From Enterobacter mori (lineage in GTDB: Bacteria; Pseudomonadota; Gammaproteobacteria; Enterobacterales; Enterobacteriaceae), in contig NZ_CP104285.1 in the NCBI RefSeq assembly GCF_025244905.1, forward strand, positions 1-64,000: a stretch of 64,000 nt of DNA. The letters run 5' to 3'. This document shows positions 1 to 12,858 of this stretch, piece by piece (position 1 is the first letter of the stretch; every line of letters starts with the position of its first letter). The notes beneath the pieces were generated by a model. It ran no database searches. It saw nothing but the letters and a program-made list of their open reading frames with translations, and was not told the origin of the DNA. Both the position numbers and the translations under genes were made by a program.

Positions 1-1395
1 GTGTCACTTTCGCTTTGGCAGCAGTGTCTTGCCCGATTGCAGGATGAGTTACCAGCCACAGAATTCAGTATGTGGATCCGCCCGTTGCAGGCGGAACTGA
101 GCGATAACACGCTGGCTTTGTATGCGCCAAACCGTTTTGTGCTCGATTGGGTAAGGGACAAGTACCTTAATAACATCAATGGACTGCTGAACGATTTCTG
201 CGGGTCAGATGCCCCACAGCTGCGCTTTGAAGTGGGCACAAAGCCGGTCACCCAAACCGTACGTGAAACCGTGAACGTCGCAGCGCCTGCTCAGGCCGCT
301 CCTGCTCCGGCCCCTCGCGTCGCACCTGCTCGTCAGGGCTGGGATAACGTCCCTGCGCCCGCTGAGCCCACCTATCGCTCCAACGTTAACGTTAAGCACA
401 CCTTTGATAACTTCGTTGAAGGTAAGTCGAACCAGCTGGCGCGCGCGGCGGCCCGTCAGGTTGCTGATAACCCCGGTGGTGCCTATAACCCGCTGTTCCT
501 TTATGGCGGCACGGGTTTGGGTAAAACGCACCTGCTGCATGCGGTGGGTAACGGCATTATGGCACGCAAGCCTAATGCGAAAGTAGTGTATATGCACTCC
601 GAGCGCTTCGTTCAGGACATGGTAAAAGCCCTGCAAAACAATGCGATCGAAGAGTTTAAACGCTACTATCGTTCCGTTGACGCGCTGTTGATCGATGACA
701 TCCAGTTCTTTGCCAATAAAGAACGATCGCAGGAAGAGTTTTTCCATACCTTCAACGCCCTGCTGGAAGGCAATCAGCAGATCATTTTGACCTCGGATCG
801 CTACCCAAAAGAGATCAACGGCGTTGAAGATCGTCTGAAATCCCGCTTCGGCTGGGGCCTGACCGTGGCGATCGAGCCACCGGAGCTGGAAACCCGCGTC
901 GCGATCCTGATGAAGAAAGCCGATGAAAACGACATTCGCCTGCCGGGTGAAGTGGCGTTCTTTATTGCCAAGCGTCTGCGCTCCAACGTGCGTGAGCTGG
1001 AAGGGGCACTGAACCGTGTGATTGCCAACGCCAACTTCACCGGTCGTGCGATCACCATCGATTTTGTGCGTGAAGCGCTGCGCGATTTGCTGGCATTGCA
1101 GGAAAAACTGGTCACTATCGACAATATTCAAAAGACGGTGGCTGAGTACTACAAGATCAAAGTGGCAGATTTACTGTCTAAACGTCGTTCCCGCTCGGTG
1201 GCGCGTCCGCGTCAGATGGCGATGGCGCTGGCAAAGGAGTTAACCAACCACAGTCTGCCGGAAATCGGGGATGCGTTTGGTGGCCGTGACCATACGACCG
1301 TGCTGCACGCTTGTCGTAAGATTGAGCAGTTACGCGAAGAAAGCCACGACATAAAAGAAGATTTTTCCAATTTAATCAGAACATTATCATCGTGA
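1..1395 (+). CDS. dnaA: Chromosomal replication initiator DnaA
   Basis: DnaA is the AAA+ ATPase that binds DnaA boxes at oriC, melts the origin and helps load DnaB. The 464 residues match the E. coli protein (467) nearly throughout; the length difference lies in the Ala/Pro-rich linker at about residues 85-120. Domain I is N-terminal. The P-loop GGTGLGKT is at residues 169-176, the Walker B stretch LLIDDIQFF follows, and the C-terminal domain IV carries the DnaA-box recognition sequence [15 protein letters not shown]. The start is GTG at base 1, as in E. coli, so promoter and origin are outside. The dnaN ATG follows after 4 bases, giving the classic dnaA-dnaN-recF-gyrB order. Confidence 0.98.
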   Translation: MSLSLWQQCLARLQDELPATEFSMWIRPLQAELSDNTLALYAPNRFVLDWVRDKYLNNINGLLNDFCGSDAPQLRFEVGTKPVTQTVRETVNVAAPAQAAPAPAPRVAPARQGWDNVPAPAEPTYRSNVNVKHTFDNFVEGKSNQLARAAARQVADNPGGAYNPLFLYGGTGLGKTHLLHAVGNGIMARKPNAKVVYMHSERFVQDMVKALQNNAIEEFKRYYRSVDALLIDDIQFFANKERSQEEFFHTFNALLEGNQQIILTSDRYPKEINGVEDRLKSRFGWGLTVAIEPPELETRVAILMKKADENDIRLPGEVAFFIAKRLRSNVRELEGALNRVIANANFTGRAITIDFVREALRDLLALQEKLVTIDNIQKTVAEYYKIKVADLLSKRRSRSVARPRQMAMALAKELTNHSLPEIGDAFGGRDHTTVLHACRKIEQLREESHDIKEDFSNLIRTLSS

Positions 1396-1399
1396 CGCT

Positions 1400-2500
1400 A
1401 TGAAATTTACCGTTGAACGTGAACATTTATTAAAACCGCTGCAACAGGTGAGTGGCCCATTAGGCGGCCGCCCAACGCTGCCTATTCTCGGAAACCTGCT
1501 GCTTCAGGTCGCGGACGGTACGCTGTCGCTGACCGGCACGGATCTGGAAATGGAAATGATCGCGCGCGTTACGCTGACGCAGCCGCACGACGCGGGCGCG
1601 ACCACGGTTCCGGCACGTAAATTCTTTGATATTTGCCGTGGGCTGCCGGAAGGCGCTGAAATCGCCGTGCAGCTGGAAGGCGACCGCATGCTGGTGCGTT
1701 CTGGCCGCAGCCGTTTCTCGCTCTCCACGCTGCCTGCTGCAGACTTCCCGAACCTGGACGACTGGCAGAGCGAAGTTGAATTCACCCTGCCACAGGCGAC
1801 GATGAAGCGTCTGATTGAAGCCACGCAGTTCTCCATGGCGCATCAGGACGTTCGTTACTACTTAAACGGCATGCTGTTCGAAACCGAAGGTGAAGAGCTG
1901 CGTACCGTAGCCACCGACGGCCACCGTCTGGCGGTCTGTTCTATGCCGATTGGCGACTCACTGCCAAACCATTCGGTGATCGTGCCGCGTAAAGGGGTGA
2001 TTGAGCTGATGCGTATGCTCGACGGTGGCGACACGCCGCTGCGCGTGCAGATCGGCAGTAACAACATTCGCGCACACGTGGGCGATTTTGTCTTCACGTC
2101 GAAGCTGGTTGATGGTCGTTTCCCTGATTATCGCCGCGTATTGCCGAAGAACCCGGACAAAACGCTGGAAGCAGGCTGCGACAGCCTCAAGCAGGCCTTT
2201 GCCCGCGCGGCCATTCTCTCCAATGAGAAATTCCGCGGCGTGCGTCTGTACGTGAGTGAAAACCAGATCAAAATCACCGCTAACAACCCGGAGCAGGAAG
2301 AGGCAGAAGAAATTCTGGACGTCACCTACGCCGGTACCGAGATGGAAATCGGCTTCAACGTCAGCTACGTGCTGGATGTGCTTAATGCACTGAAATGCGA
2401 GAACGTTCGCATTCTGCTGACCGACTCCGTTTCAAGCGTACAGATTGAAGATGCGGCCAGCCAAAGCGCGGCTTATGTTGTCATGCCAATGAGACTGTAA
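1400..2500 (+). CDS. dnaN: DNA polymerase III beta sliding clamp
   Basis: This is the ring-shaped processivity clamp that tethers Pol III and other partners to DNA. It has 366 residues, the exact family length, and begins [17 protein letters not shown]. Three repeated clamp folds of about 120 residues are expected. The C-terminus YVVMPMRL is the conserved end that forms part of the partner-binding pocket. It starts 4 bases after the dnaA stop, and its TAA overlaps the recF ATG (TAATG), implying translational coupling. Nothing is unusual about the gene. Confidence 0.98.
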   Translation: MKFTVEREHLLKPLQQVSGPLGGRPTLPILGNLLLQVADGTLSLTGTDLEMEMIARVTLTQPHDAGATTVPARKFFDICRGLPEGAEIAVQLEGDRMLVRSGRSRFSLSTLPAADFPNLDDWQSEVEFTLPQATMKRLIEATQFSMAHQDVRYYLNGMLFETEGEELRTVATDGHRLAVCSMPIGDSLPNHSVIVPRKGVIELMRMLDGGDTPLRVQIGSNNIRAHVGDFVFTSKLVDGRFPDYRRVLPKNPDKTLEAGCDSLKQAFARAAILSNEKFRGVRLYVSENQIKITANNPEQEEAEEILDVTYAGTEMEIGFNVSYVLDVLNALKCENVRILLTDSVSSVQIEDAASQSAAYVVMPMRL

Positions 2501-3573
2501 TGTCGCTCACCCGTCTGTTGATCCGCGACTTTCGCAATATCGAAAGCGCGGATCTCGCTTTATCCCCCGGCTTTAACTTCCTGGTTGGCGCAAACGGCAG
2601 CGGCAAAACCAGCGTGCTGGAAGCCATCTATACGCTCGGCCACGGTCGGGCGTTTCGCAGTTTGCAGATTGGTCGCGTCATTCGCCACGAGCAGGAATCC
2701 TTTGTTCTGCACGGACGTTTGCAGGGGGCGGAGCGGGAAACCGCCATCGGCCTGACCAAAGACAAGCAGGGCGACAGCAAGGTGCGCATCGACGGCACCG
2801 ACGGCCATAAAGTGGCGGAGCTGGCGCTGCTGATGCCAATGCAGCTGATTACGCCGGAGGGGTTTACTTTACTCAACGGTGGCCCCAAATACAGAAGAGC
2901 GTTCCTCGACTGGGGATGCTTTCACAACGAAGCCGGTTTCTTTAACGCCTGGAGCAACCTGAAGCGCCTGCTCAAGCAGCGTAATGCCGCGTTGCGCCAG
3001 GTAACACGCTACGCCCAGCTGCGTCCGTGGGATAGGGAATTAATCCCTCTCGCGGAACAAATCAGCCGCTGGCGTGCCGAATACAGTGCAGGTATCGCCG
3101 AAGATATGGCGGATACCTGCAAACAGTTTTTACCCGAATTCTCTCTCACCTTCTCCTTCCAGCGCGGCTGGGAGAAAGAGACGGATTATGCCGAGGTGTT
3201 AGAGAGAAACTTCGAGCGCGACCGCATGTTGACCTACACCGCGCACGGCCCGCACAAAGCGGATTTCCGCATTCGTGCCGACGGTGCGCCGGTGGAAGAC
3301 ACGCTGTCGCGCGGGCAGCTCAAGCTCCTGATGTGTGCGCTGCGCCTGGCACAGGGGGAGTTTCTCACCCGCGAGAGCGGAAGACGCTGCCTGTACCTGA
3401 TAGATGATTTTGCCTCGGAACTCGACGACGCGCGGCGCGGGCTGCTTGCCAGCCGCTTAAAAGCCACGCAGTCGCAGGTTTTCGTCAGCGCCATTAGCGC
3501 TGAACACGTTATAGACATGTCGGACGAAAATTCGAAGATGTTTACCGTGGAAAAGGGTAAAATAACGGATTAA
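2500..3573 (+). CDS. recF: Recombination and repair ATPase RecF
   Basis: RecF is an SMC-like ATPase that, with RecO and RecR, loads RecA at single-strand gaps and stalled forks. It has 357 residues, the usual length. The Walker A motif GANGSGKTS gives Lys36. A signature-like LSRGQLKLL lies near residue 270, followed by a Walker B region ([12 protein letters not shown]). It starts inside the dnaN stop codon and ends 28 bases before gyrB. This is an ordinary member of the replication-gene block. Confidence 0.98.
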   Translation: MSLTRLLIRDFRNIESADLALSPGFNFLVGANGSGKTSVLEAIYTLGHGRAFRSLQIGRVIRHEQESFVLHGRLQGAERETAIGLTKDKQGDSKVRIDGTDGHKVAELALLMPMQLITPEGFTLLNGGPKYRRAFLDWGCFHNEAGFFNAWSNLKRLLKQRNAALRQVTRYAQLRPWDRELIPLAEQISRWRAEYSAGIAEDMADTCKQFLPEFSLTFSFQRGWEKETDYAEVLERNFERDRMLTYTAHGPHKADFRIRADGAPVEDTLSRGQLKLLMCALRLAQGEFLTRESGRRCLYLIDDFASELDDARRGLLASRLKATQSQVFVSAISAEHVIDMSDENSKMFTVEKGKITD

Positions 3574-3583
3574 CCCAAGTTGA

Positions 3584-6013
<2,430 letters not shown>

Positions 6014-6021
6014 TTTGTTCT

Positions 6022-6050
6022 GACCCGGCGGTATTTTGCGCTGCCGGGTC
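6022..6050 (+). terminator. Hairpin terminator after gyrB
   Basis: An inverted repeat GACCCGGC / GCCGGGTC with a ten-odd-base loop begins 8 bases after the gyrB stop. It has no long T run after it (ATCCTGTT), so it is a weak or bidirectional terminator. Confidence 0.6.
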
Positions 6051-6164
6051 ATCCTGTTAATGTAATAGAAACCTTAATAAACGGTGTGTTAATCGAAGCA
6101 TATTTCGATAAGTTATTTCAGATAGATTATCAGTTCCTGTCAGGGACAGTTATGTCCAAATGAT

Positions 6165-6836
6165 TTAGTGGGATGGAACCGAAGCATTCGAAATAAATAT
6201 CGCAACACCTATCAACTGTATTGGGAACGTCACAATATCCGCCGCAATGGCTACAGGGTAAAGAACTCTCTTCGCGGAATACCCTGATTCTTTATAAAAT
6301 GTTACGGCGAAAGGTTTGTGAAAATAAATTATTTTCCCAGCATCTTCACTTTTATTCTTATTATGAATGCTTCCTTTTAAACGCAGTATGTCTGACCTGC
6401 AGTGAATGCGCCTGGCATTGTCATCACAATTGAATCTGGAGGCGGTTAAAGCCAGTTTTAGCGTCTGATCGTGTTCGGGGTAATCATACGTAAGTATCAT
6501 TTCTCCGGTGAAATCATTATCATCATTTATTATAAAACTTGGAGGTGAGAATATTGTTATCCTGGATGTATCTACATTCTTGTTTTTTAATAATGTGACT
6601 ATTCCGTTTACGCCAGTGGTAACCAGGTAGTCGAAATGCTCACCAATAAAAACCCATCCCTTTTGATCTTCATGACTGATGCCAGCAGACAAACCAATGA
6701 TTTTATCACTCGAGAATGCATATTTTTGTGACTCTTCAACGAGAATGCTATCTTTTAATTTACTTGTGTTGCACCCGCTAAGAAATAGTGATGTGATGAA
6801 TAATATTGATACTGCTGATACTTTATTTAATCTCAT
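6165..6836 (-). CDS. yidX: YidX-like outer-membrane lipoprotein
   Basis: This is a 223-residue predicted lipoprotein. It has a positive N-terminus, a hydrophobic stretch and a lipobox ending LSGC, with Cys22 as the lipidated residue. The pattern of GLSxxxxxxxKGWVFIGEHFDYLVT, the middle LKGSIHNKNK and the hydrophobic C-terminus agree with E. coli YidX (from memory, clearly below full identity). An AAGGA ribosome-binding site lies 9 bases before the ATG. The gene is noticeably richer in A+T than its neighbours and points opposite to gyrB and yidA, so it may have been replaced or acquired. The function of YidX is unknown. E. coli yidB, expected between gyrB and yidA, is absent. Confidence 0.75.
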   Translation of the reverse strand: MRLNKVSAVSILFITSLFLSGCNTSKLKDSILVEESQKYAFSSDKIIGLSAGISHEDQKGWVFIGEHFDYLVTTGVNGIVTLLKNKNVDTSRITIFSPPSFIINDDNDFTGEMILTYDYPEHDQTLKLALTASRFNCDDNARRIHCRSDILRLKGSIHNKNKSEDAGKIIYFHKPFAVTFYKESGYSAKRVLYPVAIAADIVTFPIQLIGVAIFISNASVPSH

Positions 6837-7033
6837 TACTTAAGTCCTTTTTTTGTTAGTAATAATATGTCTATATACTCCATTTTTATTTTTTAGTGAA
6901 TAAAATTACAGCGAGAATAACAAAAAGAGGAATCCCCCTTTAAACCACATCCCCCTTTATCCCCAACTCTGTTACTGTTTTTTGAGCAGAATCGCGTTAG
7001 CATGAGGCAGCACTCATTTATCCCGGGGATCTC

Positions 7034-7846
7034 ATGGCTATCAAACTCATTGCAATCGACATGGACGGCACGCTGCTGCTGCCTGACCACACCATCTCTC
7101 CAGCCGTTAAAAACGCGATCGCCGCCGCACGCGCGAAGGGCGTGAATGTGGTCCTGACCACGGGCCGTCCTTATGCGGGCGTGCACAGCTACCTGAAAGA
7201 GCTGCACATGAATCAGCCGGGCGACTACTGCATCACCTACAACGGTGCGCTGGTACAGAAAGCGGCAGACGGCAGCACGGTGGCGCAAACCGCGCTGAGC
7301 TACGATGACTACCTGTTCCTGGAAAAACTGTCCCGTGAAGTGGGTTCCCACTTCCACGCGCTCGATCGCAACACGCTCTACACTGCTAACCGCGACATCA
7401 GCTACTACACCGTGCATGAATCCTTTGTCGCGACGATCCCGCTGGTGTTCTGTGAAGCCGAGAAGATGGACCCGGCGACCCAGTTCCTGAAAGTGATGAT
7501 GATCGACGAGCCTGAAATCCTGGATAAAGCCATCGCGCGCATTCCGGCGGAGGTAAAAGAGAAGTACACCGTGCTAAAAAGTGCGCCGTACTTCCTCGAA
7601 ATCCTCGATAAACGCGTCAATAAAGGTACTGGCGTGAAATCGCTTGCTGATGCGTTGGGTATCAAGCCGGAAGAGATCATGGCGCTGGGTGACCAGGAAA
7701 ACGACATTGCGATGATTGAGTTTGCGGGCATGGGCGTGGCGATGGATAACGCCATTCCATCCGTGAAAGAAGTGGCCAACTTCGTGACCAAATCCAACCT
7801 GGAAGACGGCGTTGCCTACGCGATCGAGAAGTTTGTGCTGCAGTAA
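7034..7846 (+). CDS. yidA: HAD-family sugar phosphatase YidA
   Basis: YidA is a Cof-type HAD phosphatase that hydrolyses sugar phosphates such as erythrose 4-phosphate and alpha-glucose 1-phosphate in vitro (family knowledge). It has 270 residues, as in E. coli. The nucleophile motif DMDGT gives Asp9 and Asp11. TTGR near residue 43 is motif II, and GDQENDIAMI near residue 216 is the metal-binding motif IV. It stands alone and is followed by a strong terminator. Confidence 0.96.
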   Translation: MAIKLIAIDMDGTLLLPDHTISPAVKNAIAAARAKGVNVVLTTGRPYAGVHSYLKELHMNQPGDYCITYNGALVQKAADGSTVAQTALSYDDYLFLEKLSREVGSHFHALDRNTLYTANRDISYYTVHESFVATIPLVFCEAEKMDPATQFLKVMMIDEPEILDKAIARIPAEVKEKYTVLKSAPYFLEILDKRVNKGTGVKSLADALGIKPEEIMALGDQENDIAMIEFAGMGVAMDNAIPSVKEVANFVTKSNLEDGVAYAIEKFVLQ

Positions 7847-7864
7847 CGCCTGTTTTTAATCATC

Positions 7865-7894
7865 AGCCTCGGTTATCAACCGGGGCTTTTTTTT
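7865..7894 (+). terminator. Rho-independent terminator of yidA
   Basis: The stem AGCCTCGGTT / AACCGGGGCT with a short loop is followed by a run of eight T, 18 bases after the yidA stop. Confidence 0.85.
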
Positions 7895-7932
7895 GCGCTG
7901 AATTTATTGAATTGTTCTTTTTGTGATCTGGA

Positions 7933-7964
7933 TTGTAGTACAACATTGAGTGATTGTACTACAT
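7933..7964. promoter_or_regulatory. Paired DgoR-type operators before dgoR
   Basis: Two near-identical short palindromes lie 10 bases apart: TTGTAGTACAA at 7933-7943 and TTGTACTACAT at 7954-7964. A looser third copy (TTTGTACTGCAAA) begins near 7994. E. coli DgoR is an autorepressor that binds inverted repeats of this kind upstream of dgoR; assigning these to DgoR is inference from position and sequence. Confidence 0.7.
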
Positions 7965-8072
7965 TATAACCACAGCAAAGACGAACTCTCTCACGTTTGT
8001 ACTGCAAAAGTGAGGTGAAATTCAGCGGTCGCGGTAAAGTAGTGATGGACATACAGAGCACAAGGACTCTCC

Positions 8073-8762
8073 ATGACTCTCAATAAAACCGATCGCATCG
8101 TCATCACGTTGGGCACCCAGATTGTGGGGGGCAAATACGTACCCGGTTCGCCGCTGCCCGCAGAGGCTGAACTGTGTGAGGAGTTTGAAACCTCGCGCAA
8201 CATCATCCGGGAAGTGTTCCGCTCGCTGATGGCGAAGCGGCTCATTGAAATGAAACGGTACCGCGGCGCGTTTGTTGCCCCGCGCAACCAGTGGAACTAC
8301 CTCGATACCGACGTACTGCAGTGGGTGCTGGAAAACGACTACGACCCGCGGCTTATCGGTGCGATGAGCGAAGTTCGAAACCTGGTGGAACCGGCCATCG
8401 CCCGCTGGGCGGCGGAGCGCGCAACCTCCGGCGATTTGGCACAGATTGAGTCGGCTTTAAACGACATGATCGCCAATAACCAGAACCGGGAGGCGTTTAA
8501 CGAAGCGGACATTCGCTACCACGAAGCGGTGCTGCAGTCGGTGCATAACCCGGTATTACAGCAGCTTAGCGTGGCGATCAGCTCGCTACAGCGAGCAGTA
8601 TTTGAACGTACCTGGATGGGCGATGAGGCCAACATGCCGAAAACGCTCCAGGAACATAAAGCGCTGTTCGATGCGATACGGCATCAGGACGGCGATGCGG
8701 CAGAGCAGGCGGCACTTACCATGATTGCCAGCTCGACACGAAGGCTGAAGGAAATCACATGA
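8073..8762 (+). CDS. dgoR: D-galactonate repressor DgoR (GntR/FadR type)
   Basis: DgoR represses the dgo operon and is released by D-galactonate. It has 229 residues with an N-terminal winged helix (ELCEEFETSRNIIREVFRSL, residues about 31-50) and an all-helical FCD effector domain. The metal-site residues of that domain sit in NLVEPAIARWA, RYHEAVL and LQEHKALFDAI. It is nearly identical to the E. coli protein. It is the first gene of dgoRKADT, and its stop overlaps the dgoK start (ATGA). Palindromes upstream are probable autoregulatory operators. Confidence 0.96.
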   Translation: MTLNKTDRIVITLGTQIVGGKYVPGSPLPAEAELCEEFETSRNIIREVFRSLMAKRLIEMKRYRGAFVAPRNQWNYLDTDVLQWVLENDYDPRLIGAMSEVRNLVEPAIARWAAERATSGDLAQIESALNDMIANNQNREAFNEADIRYHEAVLQSVHNPVLQQLSVAISSLQRAVFERTWMGDEANMPKTLQEHKALFDAIRHQDGDAAEQAALTMIASSTRRLKEIT

Positions 8763-9637
8763 TATCTCGCTACATCGCAATTGACTGGGGATCGACCAAC
8801 CTGCGCGCCTGGCTTTACCAGGGTGAGCAGTGCCTGGAGAGCAGGCAATCAGAAGCAGGCGTGACGCGCCTGAACGGTAAATCCCCCGAGGCGGTGTTAG
8901 CAGAGGTCACACAAAACTGGCGCGATAGCGCCACGCCGGTGGTAATGGCGGGCATGGTCGGCAGCAACGTGGGCTGGAAGATAGCGCCTTATCTCCCTGT
9001 TCCTGCCCATTTCTCCGCTATTGGTGAGCAGTTAACGTCCGTTGGCGACAATATCTGGATTATTCCCGGTTTGTGCGTCTCTCGCGACGATAACCACAAC
9101 GTGATGCGCGGCGAAGAGACGCAGCTGCTTGGCGCGCGCACGCTTTCTCCTTCTTCTGTCTACGTCATGCCCGGAACGCACTGCAAGTGGGTCCAGGCTG
9201 ACGCTGAGCAAATCAACGATTTCCGCACCGTGATGACCGGCGAACTGCACCATTTGCTGCTCAACCATTCACTGGTGGGAGCCGGGTTGCCGGAGCAAAA
9301 AGCCTCGTCAAAGGCATTTGCTGCCGGGCTTGAACGTGGGATCGCTTCCCCTGATGTTTTGCCGCACCTTTTTGAGGTTCGCGCCTCGCACGTGCTGGGA
9401 AATCTCCCGCGCGAGCAGGTCAGCGAATTTCTCTCCGGCCTGCTGATTGGCGCAGAGGTCGCCAGCATGCGCGATTTCGTCGCGCACGAGCAGGCCATCA
9501 CCATTGTCGCCGGCGCATCGCTGACGTCGCGCTACGAGCAGGCGTTCCGCGCCGTTGGGCGTGATGTTGCAACGGTATCCGGCGACACGGCATTTCAGGC
9601 AGGAATAAGGAGCATCGCTCATGCAGTGGCAAACTGA
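8759..9637 (+). CDS. dgoK: 2-Dehydro-3-deoxygalactonokinase
   Basis: DgoK phosphorylates 2-keto-3-deoxy-galactonate, the second step of the De Ley-Doudoroff galactonate route. It has 292 residues, equal to E. coli DgoK. The N-terminal phosphate-binding motif IAIDWGSTNLRAW is typical of the family, and the C-terminal VAGASLTSRYEQAF region corresponds to the nucleotide-binding half. It overlaps dgoR by 4 bases and dgoA by 17, so the operon is translationally coupled. Confidence 0.96.
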   Translation: MISRYIAIDWGSTNLRAWLYQGEQCLESRQSEAGVTRLNGKSPEAVLAEVTQNWRDSATPVVMAGMVGSNVGWKIAPYLPVPAHFSAIGEQLTSVGDNIWIIPGLCVSRDDNHNVMRGEETQLLGARTLSPSSVYVMPGTHCKWVQADAEQINDFRTVMTGELHHLLLNHSLVGAGLPEQKASSKAFAAGLERGIASPDVLPHLFEVRASHVLGNLPREQVSEFLSGLLIGAEVASMRDFVAHEQAITIVAGASLTSRYEQAFRAVGRDVATVSGDTAFQAGIRSIAHAVAN

Positions 9638-10238
9638 TCTTCCCCTTATCGCGATTTTGCGCGGCATCACGCCCGATGAGGCGTTAGCCCACGTCGGTGC
9701 GGTTATCGACGCCGGATTCGACGCGGTAGAAATCCCGCTCAACTCGCCGGAATGGGAAAAAAGCATTCCAGCCGTGGTGGAGGCGTTCGGTGAGAAGGCG
9801 CTGATTGGCGCAGGCACCGTATTACAGCCGGATCAGGTGGACAGGCTGGCAGAGATAGGCTGCAGGCTTATCGTCACGCCCAACATCAATCCTGAGGTGA
9901 TCCGCCGTGCGGTAGGTTACGGCATGACCGTCTGCCCGGGATGCGCTACCGCCACAGAAGCGTTTACGGCACTTGATGCCGGCGCGCAGTCGCTCAAAAT
10001 TTTCCCGTCATCGGCGTTTGGACCGGACTACATCAAAGCGTTGAAAGCGGTCTTACCCGCCAGCGTGCCGGTCTTTGCCGTGGGCGGCGTAACGCCAGAA
10101 AACCTGGGCCAGTGGATGAGCGCGGGCTGTGTGGGCGCGGGGCTGGGCAGCGATCTTTATCGTGCCGGGCAGTCCGTGGAACGTACCGCACAGCAGGCGG
10201 CAGCATTTGTGAAAGCGTATCGAGAGGCAGTGAAATGA
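9621..10238 (+). CDS. dgoA: 2-Dehydro-3-deoxy-6-phosphogalactonate aldolase
   Basis: DgoA splits 2-keto-3-deoxy-6-phosphogalactonate into pyruvate and glyceraldehyde 3-phosphate. It has 205 residues of the class I KDPG/KDPGal aldolase fold. The Schiff-base lysine is Lys126 in [11 protein letters not shown], and the catalytic glutamate is Glu37 in AVEIPL. Its TGA overlaps the dgoD ATG (ATGA at 10235-10238). Confidence 0.96.
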   Translation: MQWQTDLPLIAILRGITPDEALAHVGAVIDAGFDAVEIPLNSPEWEKSIPAVVEAFGEKALIGAGTVLQPDQVDRLAEIGCRLIVTPNINPEVIRRAVGYGMTVCPGCATATEAFTALDAGAQSLKIFPSSAFGPDYIKALKAVLPASVPVFAVGGVTPENLGQWMSAGCVGAGLGSDLYRAGQSVERTAQQAAAFVKAYREAVK

Positions 10239-11383
10239 AAATAACCAAACTCACCACGTACCGTTTACCCCCGCGCTGGATGTTCCTGAAAATCGAAACC
10301 GATGAAGGGGTCGTGGGCTGGGGCGAGCCGGTGATAGAAGGACGAGCGCGCACCGTAGAAGCGGCGGTGCACGAGCTGGGTGAATACCTGATTGGTCAGG
10401 ATCCGGCGCGCATCAACGACCTGTGGCAGGTGATGTACCGCGCTGGCTTCTACCGCGGGGGGCCGATCCTGATGAGCGCCATTGCCGGTATCGACCAGGC
10501 GCTGTGGGATATCAAAGGCAAAGTGCTGAACGCGCCGGTCTGGCAATTAATGGGCGGCCTGGTGCGCGACAAGATCAAAGCCTACAGCTGGGTGGGCGGC
10601 GACCGTCCTGCAGAAGCGATCGACGGCATCACGCAGCTGCGCAACATTGGCTTTGATACCTTCAAGCTCAACGGCTGCGAAGAGATGGGCATTATCGACA
10701 ACTCGCGTGCGGTGGATCGCGCGGTGAATACTGTCGCGCAAATCCGTGAAGCCTTCGGCAACGAGATTGAGTTTGGTCTGGATTTCCACGGCCGCGTCAG
10801 CGCGCCGATGGCCAAAGTGCTGATTAAAGAGCTGGAGCCGTATCGCCCGCTGTTTATCGAAGAGCCGGTGCTGGCCGAGCAGGCCGAGTACTATCCGAAA
10901 CTGGCTGAACAGACCCACATTCCTATCGCGGCGGGTGAACGTATGTTCTCGCGCTTTGAGTTTAAACGCGTGCTCGAGGCAGGCGGCATTGCCATCCTGC
11001 AGCCGGACCTCTCCCACGCGGGCGGCATCACCGAATGCTACAAAATTGCCGGAATGGCTGAAGCCTACGACGTGGCGCTGGCACCGCACTGTCCGCTCGG
11101 GCCGATCGCGCTGGCAGCCTGTCTGCACGTGGACTTCGTCTCCCGCAACGCCGTGTTCCAGGAGCAGAGCATGGGCATTCACTATAACAAGGGTGCGGAG
11201 CTGCTCGACTTTGTGAAAAATAAAGAAGACTTCAGCATGGAAGGCGGTTTCTTTAAACCGTTAACGAAGCCGGGCCTTGGCGTGGAAATTGACGAAGCCA
11301 AAGTTATTGAGCTGAGTAAAAGTGCGCCGGACTGGCGTAACCCACTGTGGCGTCATGAGGACGGCAGCGTAGCGGAATGGTAA
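10235..11383 (+). CDS. dgoD: D-galactonate dehydratase
   Basis: DgoD converts D-galactonate to 2-keto-3-deoxygalactonate. The open frame extends upstream, but ATG 10235 ([13 protein letters not shown]) overlaps the dgoA stop and gives the family's 382 residues. It belongs to the enolase superfamily: metal ligands Asp183, Glu209 and Glu235 are visible in GLDFHGR, FIEEPV and AAGERMFSR, and His185 lies next to the first ligand. The last gene of the operon, dgoT, follows after a REP element. Confidence 0.96.
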   Translation: MKITKLTTYRLPPRWMFLKIETDEGVVGWGEPVIEGRARTVEAAVHELGEYLIGQDPARINDLWQVMYRAGFYRGGPILMSAIAGIDQALWDIKGKVLNAPVWQLMGGLVRDKIKAYSWVGGDRPAEAIDGITQLRNIGFDTFKLNGCEEMGIIDNSRAVDRAVNTVAQIREAFGNEIEFGLDFHGRVSAPMAKVLIKELEPYRPLFIEEPVLAEQAEYYPKLAEQTHIPIAAGERMFSRFEFKRVLEAGGIAILQPDLSHAGGITECYKIAGMAEAYDVALAPHCPLGPIALAACLHVDFVSRNAVFQEQSMGIHYNKGAELLDFVKNKEDFSMEGGFFKPLTKPGLGVEIDEAKVIELSKSAPDWRNPLWRHEDGSVAEW

Positions 11384-11391
11384 TCGCCATC

Positions 11392-11424
11392 CCGTAGGCC
11401 CGGTAAGCGCAGCGCCACCGGGCA
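11392..11424. repeat. REP element between dgoD and dgoT
   Basis: GTAGGCCCGGT...ACCGGGC forms an imperfect palindrome of the enterobacterial REP type, containing the AAGCGCAGCGCCACC core seen again elsewhere in this window. Confidence 0.7.
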
Positions 11425-11514
11425 AAAAAACGTACATACAAAAATATAACCCTCTGTAAATTACAGGGCATGGTGAGCGGCTTCGCTATGCCCAAAATCT
11501 GGAGACAGATTGCG

Positions 11515-12807
11515 ATGGATATTCCAGTTACTGCTGCAAAAACCGGGCGTCGTCGTTACCTGACGCTGATTATGATCTTTATTACCGTGGTTATTTGTTA
11601 CGTTGACCGCGCCAACCTTGCCGTGGCATCGGCCCATATTCAGGAAGAGTTTGGCATCACCAAAGCGGAAATGGGTTACGTCTTCTCGGCGTTTGCCTGG
11701 CTGTATACGCTCTGCCAGATCCCCGGCGGCTGGTTCCTTGACCGCGTGGGTTCACGTCTGACCTACTTTATCGCCATTTTCGGCTGGTCCGTGGCGACCC
11801 TGTTCCAGGGCTTCGCGACCGGGCTGATGTCGCTGATTGGCCTGCGCGCGATCACTGGGGTTTTCGAAGCGCCCGCGTTCCCAACCAACAACCGCATGGT
11901 GACTAGCTGGTTCCCGGAACATGAACGTGCGTCTGCCGTCGGCTTTTACACCTCCGGGCAGTTTGTTGGCCTGGCGTTCCTGACGCCGCTGCTGATCTGG
12001 ATCCAGGAGCTGCTGAGCTGGCATTGGGTGTTCATCGTCACCGGCGGGATTGGCATTATCTGGTCGCTGATCTGGTTCAAGGTTTACCAGCCGCCGCGTC
12101 TGACCAAAAGCATCACCAAAGCCGAGCTGGACTATATCCGCGACGGCGGTGGCCTGGTGGATGGCGATGCGCCGGTGAAAAAAGAGGCGCGTCAGCCGCT
12201 GACCAAAGCGGACTGGAAGCTGGTCTTCCACCGTAAGCTGGTGGGCGTTTATCTGGGGCAGTTCGCGGTCACTTCCACGCTGTGGTTCTTCCTGACCTGG
12301 TTCCCGAACTACCTGACCCAGGAAAAGGGCATCACGGCGCTGAAAGCGGGTTTTATGACCACCGTGCCGTTCCTCGCGGCGTTCTTCGGCGTGCTGCTCT
12401 CGGGCTGGCTGGCCGATAAGCTGGTCAAAAAAGGCTACTCGCTGGGCGTGGCGCGTAAAACGCCGATTATCTGCGGACTGCTGATCTCCACCTGCATCAT
12501 GGGTGCCAACTACACCAACGATCCGGTGTGGATTATGACCCTGATGGCGGTGGCGTTCTTCGGTAACGGTTTCGCCTCTATCACCTGGTCGCTGGTGTCG
12601 TCCCTCGCGCCGATGCGGCTGATTGGCCTGACCGGCGGCGTGTTCAACTTTGTCGGCGGGCTGGGCGGCATCACCGTACCGCTGGTCATCGGCTACCTGG
12701 CGCAGGACTACGGCTTTGGTCCTGCGCTGGTGTACATCGCCGCCGTGGCGCTGATCGGCGCGCTCTCCTACATCCTGCTGGTGGGTGATGTGAAACGAGT
12801 AGGCTAA
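11515..12807 (+). CDS. dgoT: D-galactonate/H+ symporter DgoT
   Basis: DgoT imports D-galactonate with protons. The frame is open upstream, but ATG 11515 ([18 protein letters not shown]) gives 430 residues, identical in length and start to E. coli. It is a 12-helix major facilitator of the anion:cation symporter group, with DRANLAVA in helix 1 and the motif-A-like [10 protein letters not shown] after helix 2. It closes the dgo operon. A REP palindrome sits in the 131-base gap after dgoD, which could attenuate dgoT expression. Confidence 0.96.
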   Translation: MDIPVTAAKTGRRRYLTLIMIFITVVICYVDRANLAVASAHIQEEFGITKAEMGYVFSAFAWLYTLCQIPGGWFLDRVGSRLTYFIAIFGWSVATLFQGFATGLMSLIGLRAITGVFEAPAFPTNNRMVTSWFPEHERASAVGFYTSGQFVGLAFLTPLLIWIQELLSWHWVFIVTGGIGIIWSLIWFKVYQPPRLTKSITKAELDYIRDGGGLVDGDAPVKKEARQPLTKADWKLVFHRKLVGVYLGQFAVTSTLWFFLTWFPNYLTQEKGITALKAGFMTTVPFLAAFFGVLLSGWLADKLVKKGYSLGVARKTPIICGLLISTCIMGANYTNDPVWIMTLMAVAFFGNGFASITWSLVSSLAPMRLIGLTGGVFNFVGGLGGITVPLVIGYLAQDYGFGPALVYIAAVALIGALSYILLVGDVKRVG

Positions 12808-12822
12808 TCCCTACGGATGTTT

Positions 12823-12853
12823 TACCCTGATGCACTCTCCGTGCATCAGGGTA
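12823..12853. repeat. Perfect 13-bp hairpin in front of yidR
   Basis: TACCCTGATGCAC and GTGCATCAGGGTA flank a 5-base loop. There is no T run. The right arm includes the AGGGT ribosome-binding site of yidR and ends 5 bases before its ATG. The hairpin may therefore stop dgoT transcripts or hide the yidR start. Confidence 0.8.
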
Positions 12854-12858
12854 TCCTC

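Noticed and set aside
1..60. Origin of replication
   Set aside because: The window begins at the dnaA start codon, and in enterics oriC is near mnmG, not within dnaA-gyrB; no cluster of DnaA boxes was noticed.
10112..10234. Extended N-terminus for dgoD
   Set aside because: The extension lies within dgoA; the ATG overlapping the dgoA stop matches the known protein length.
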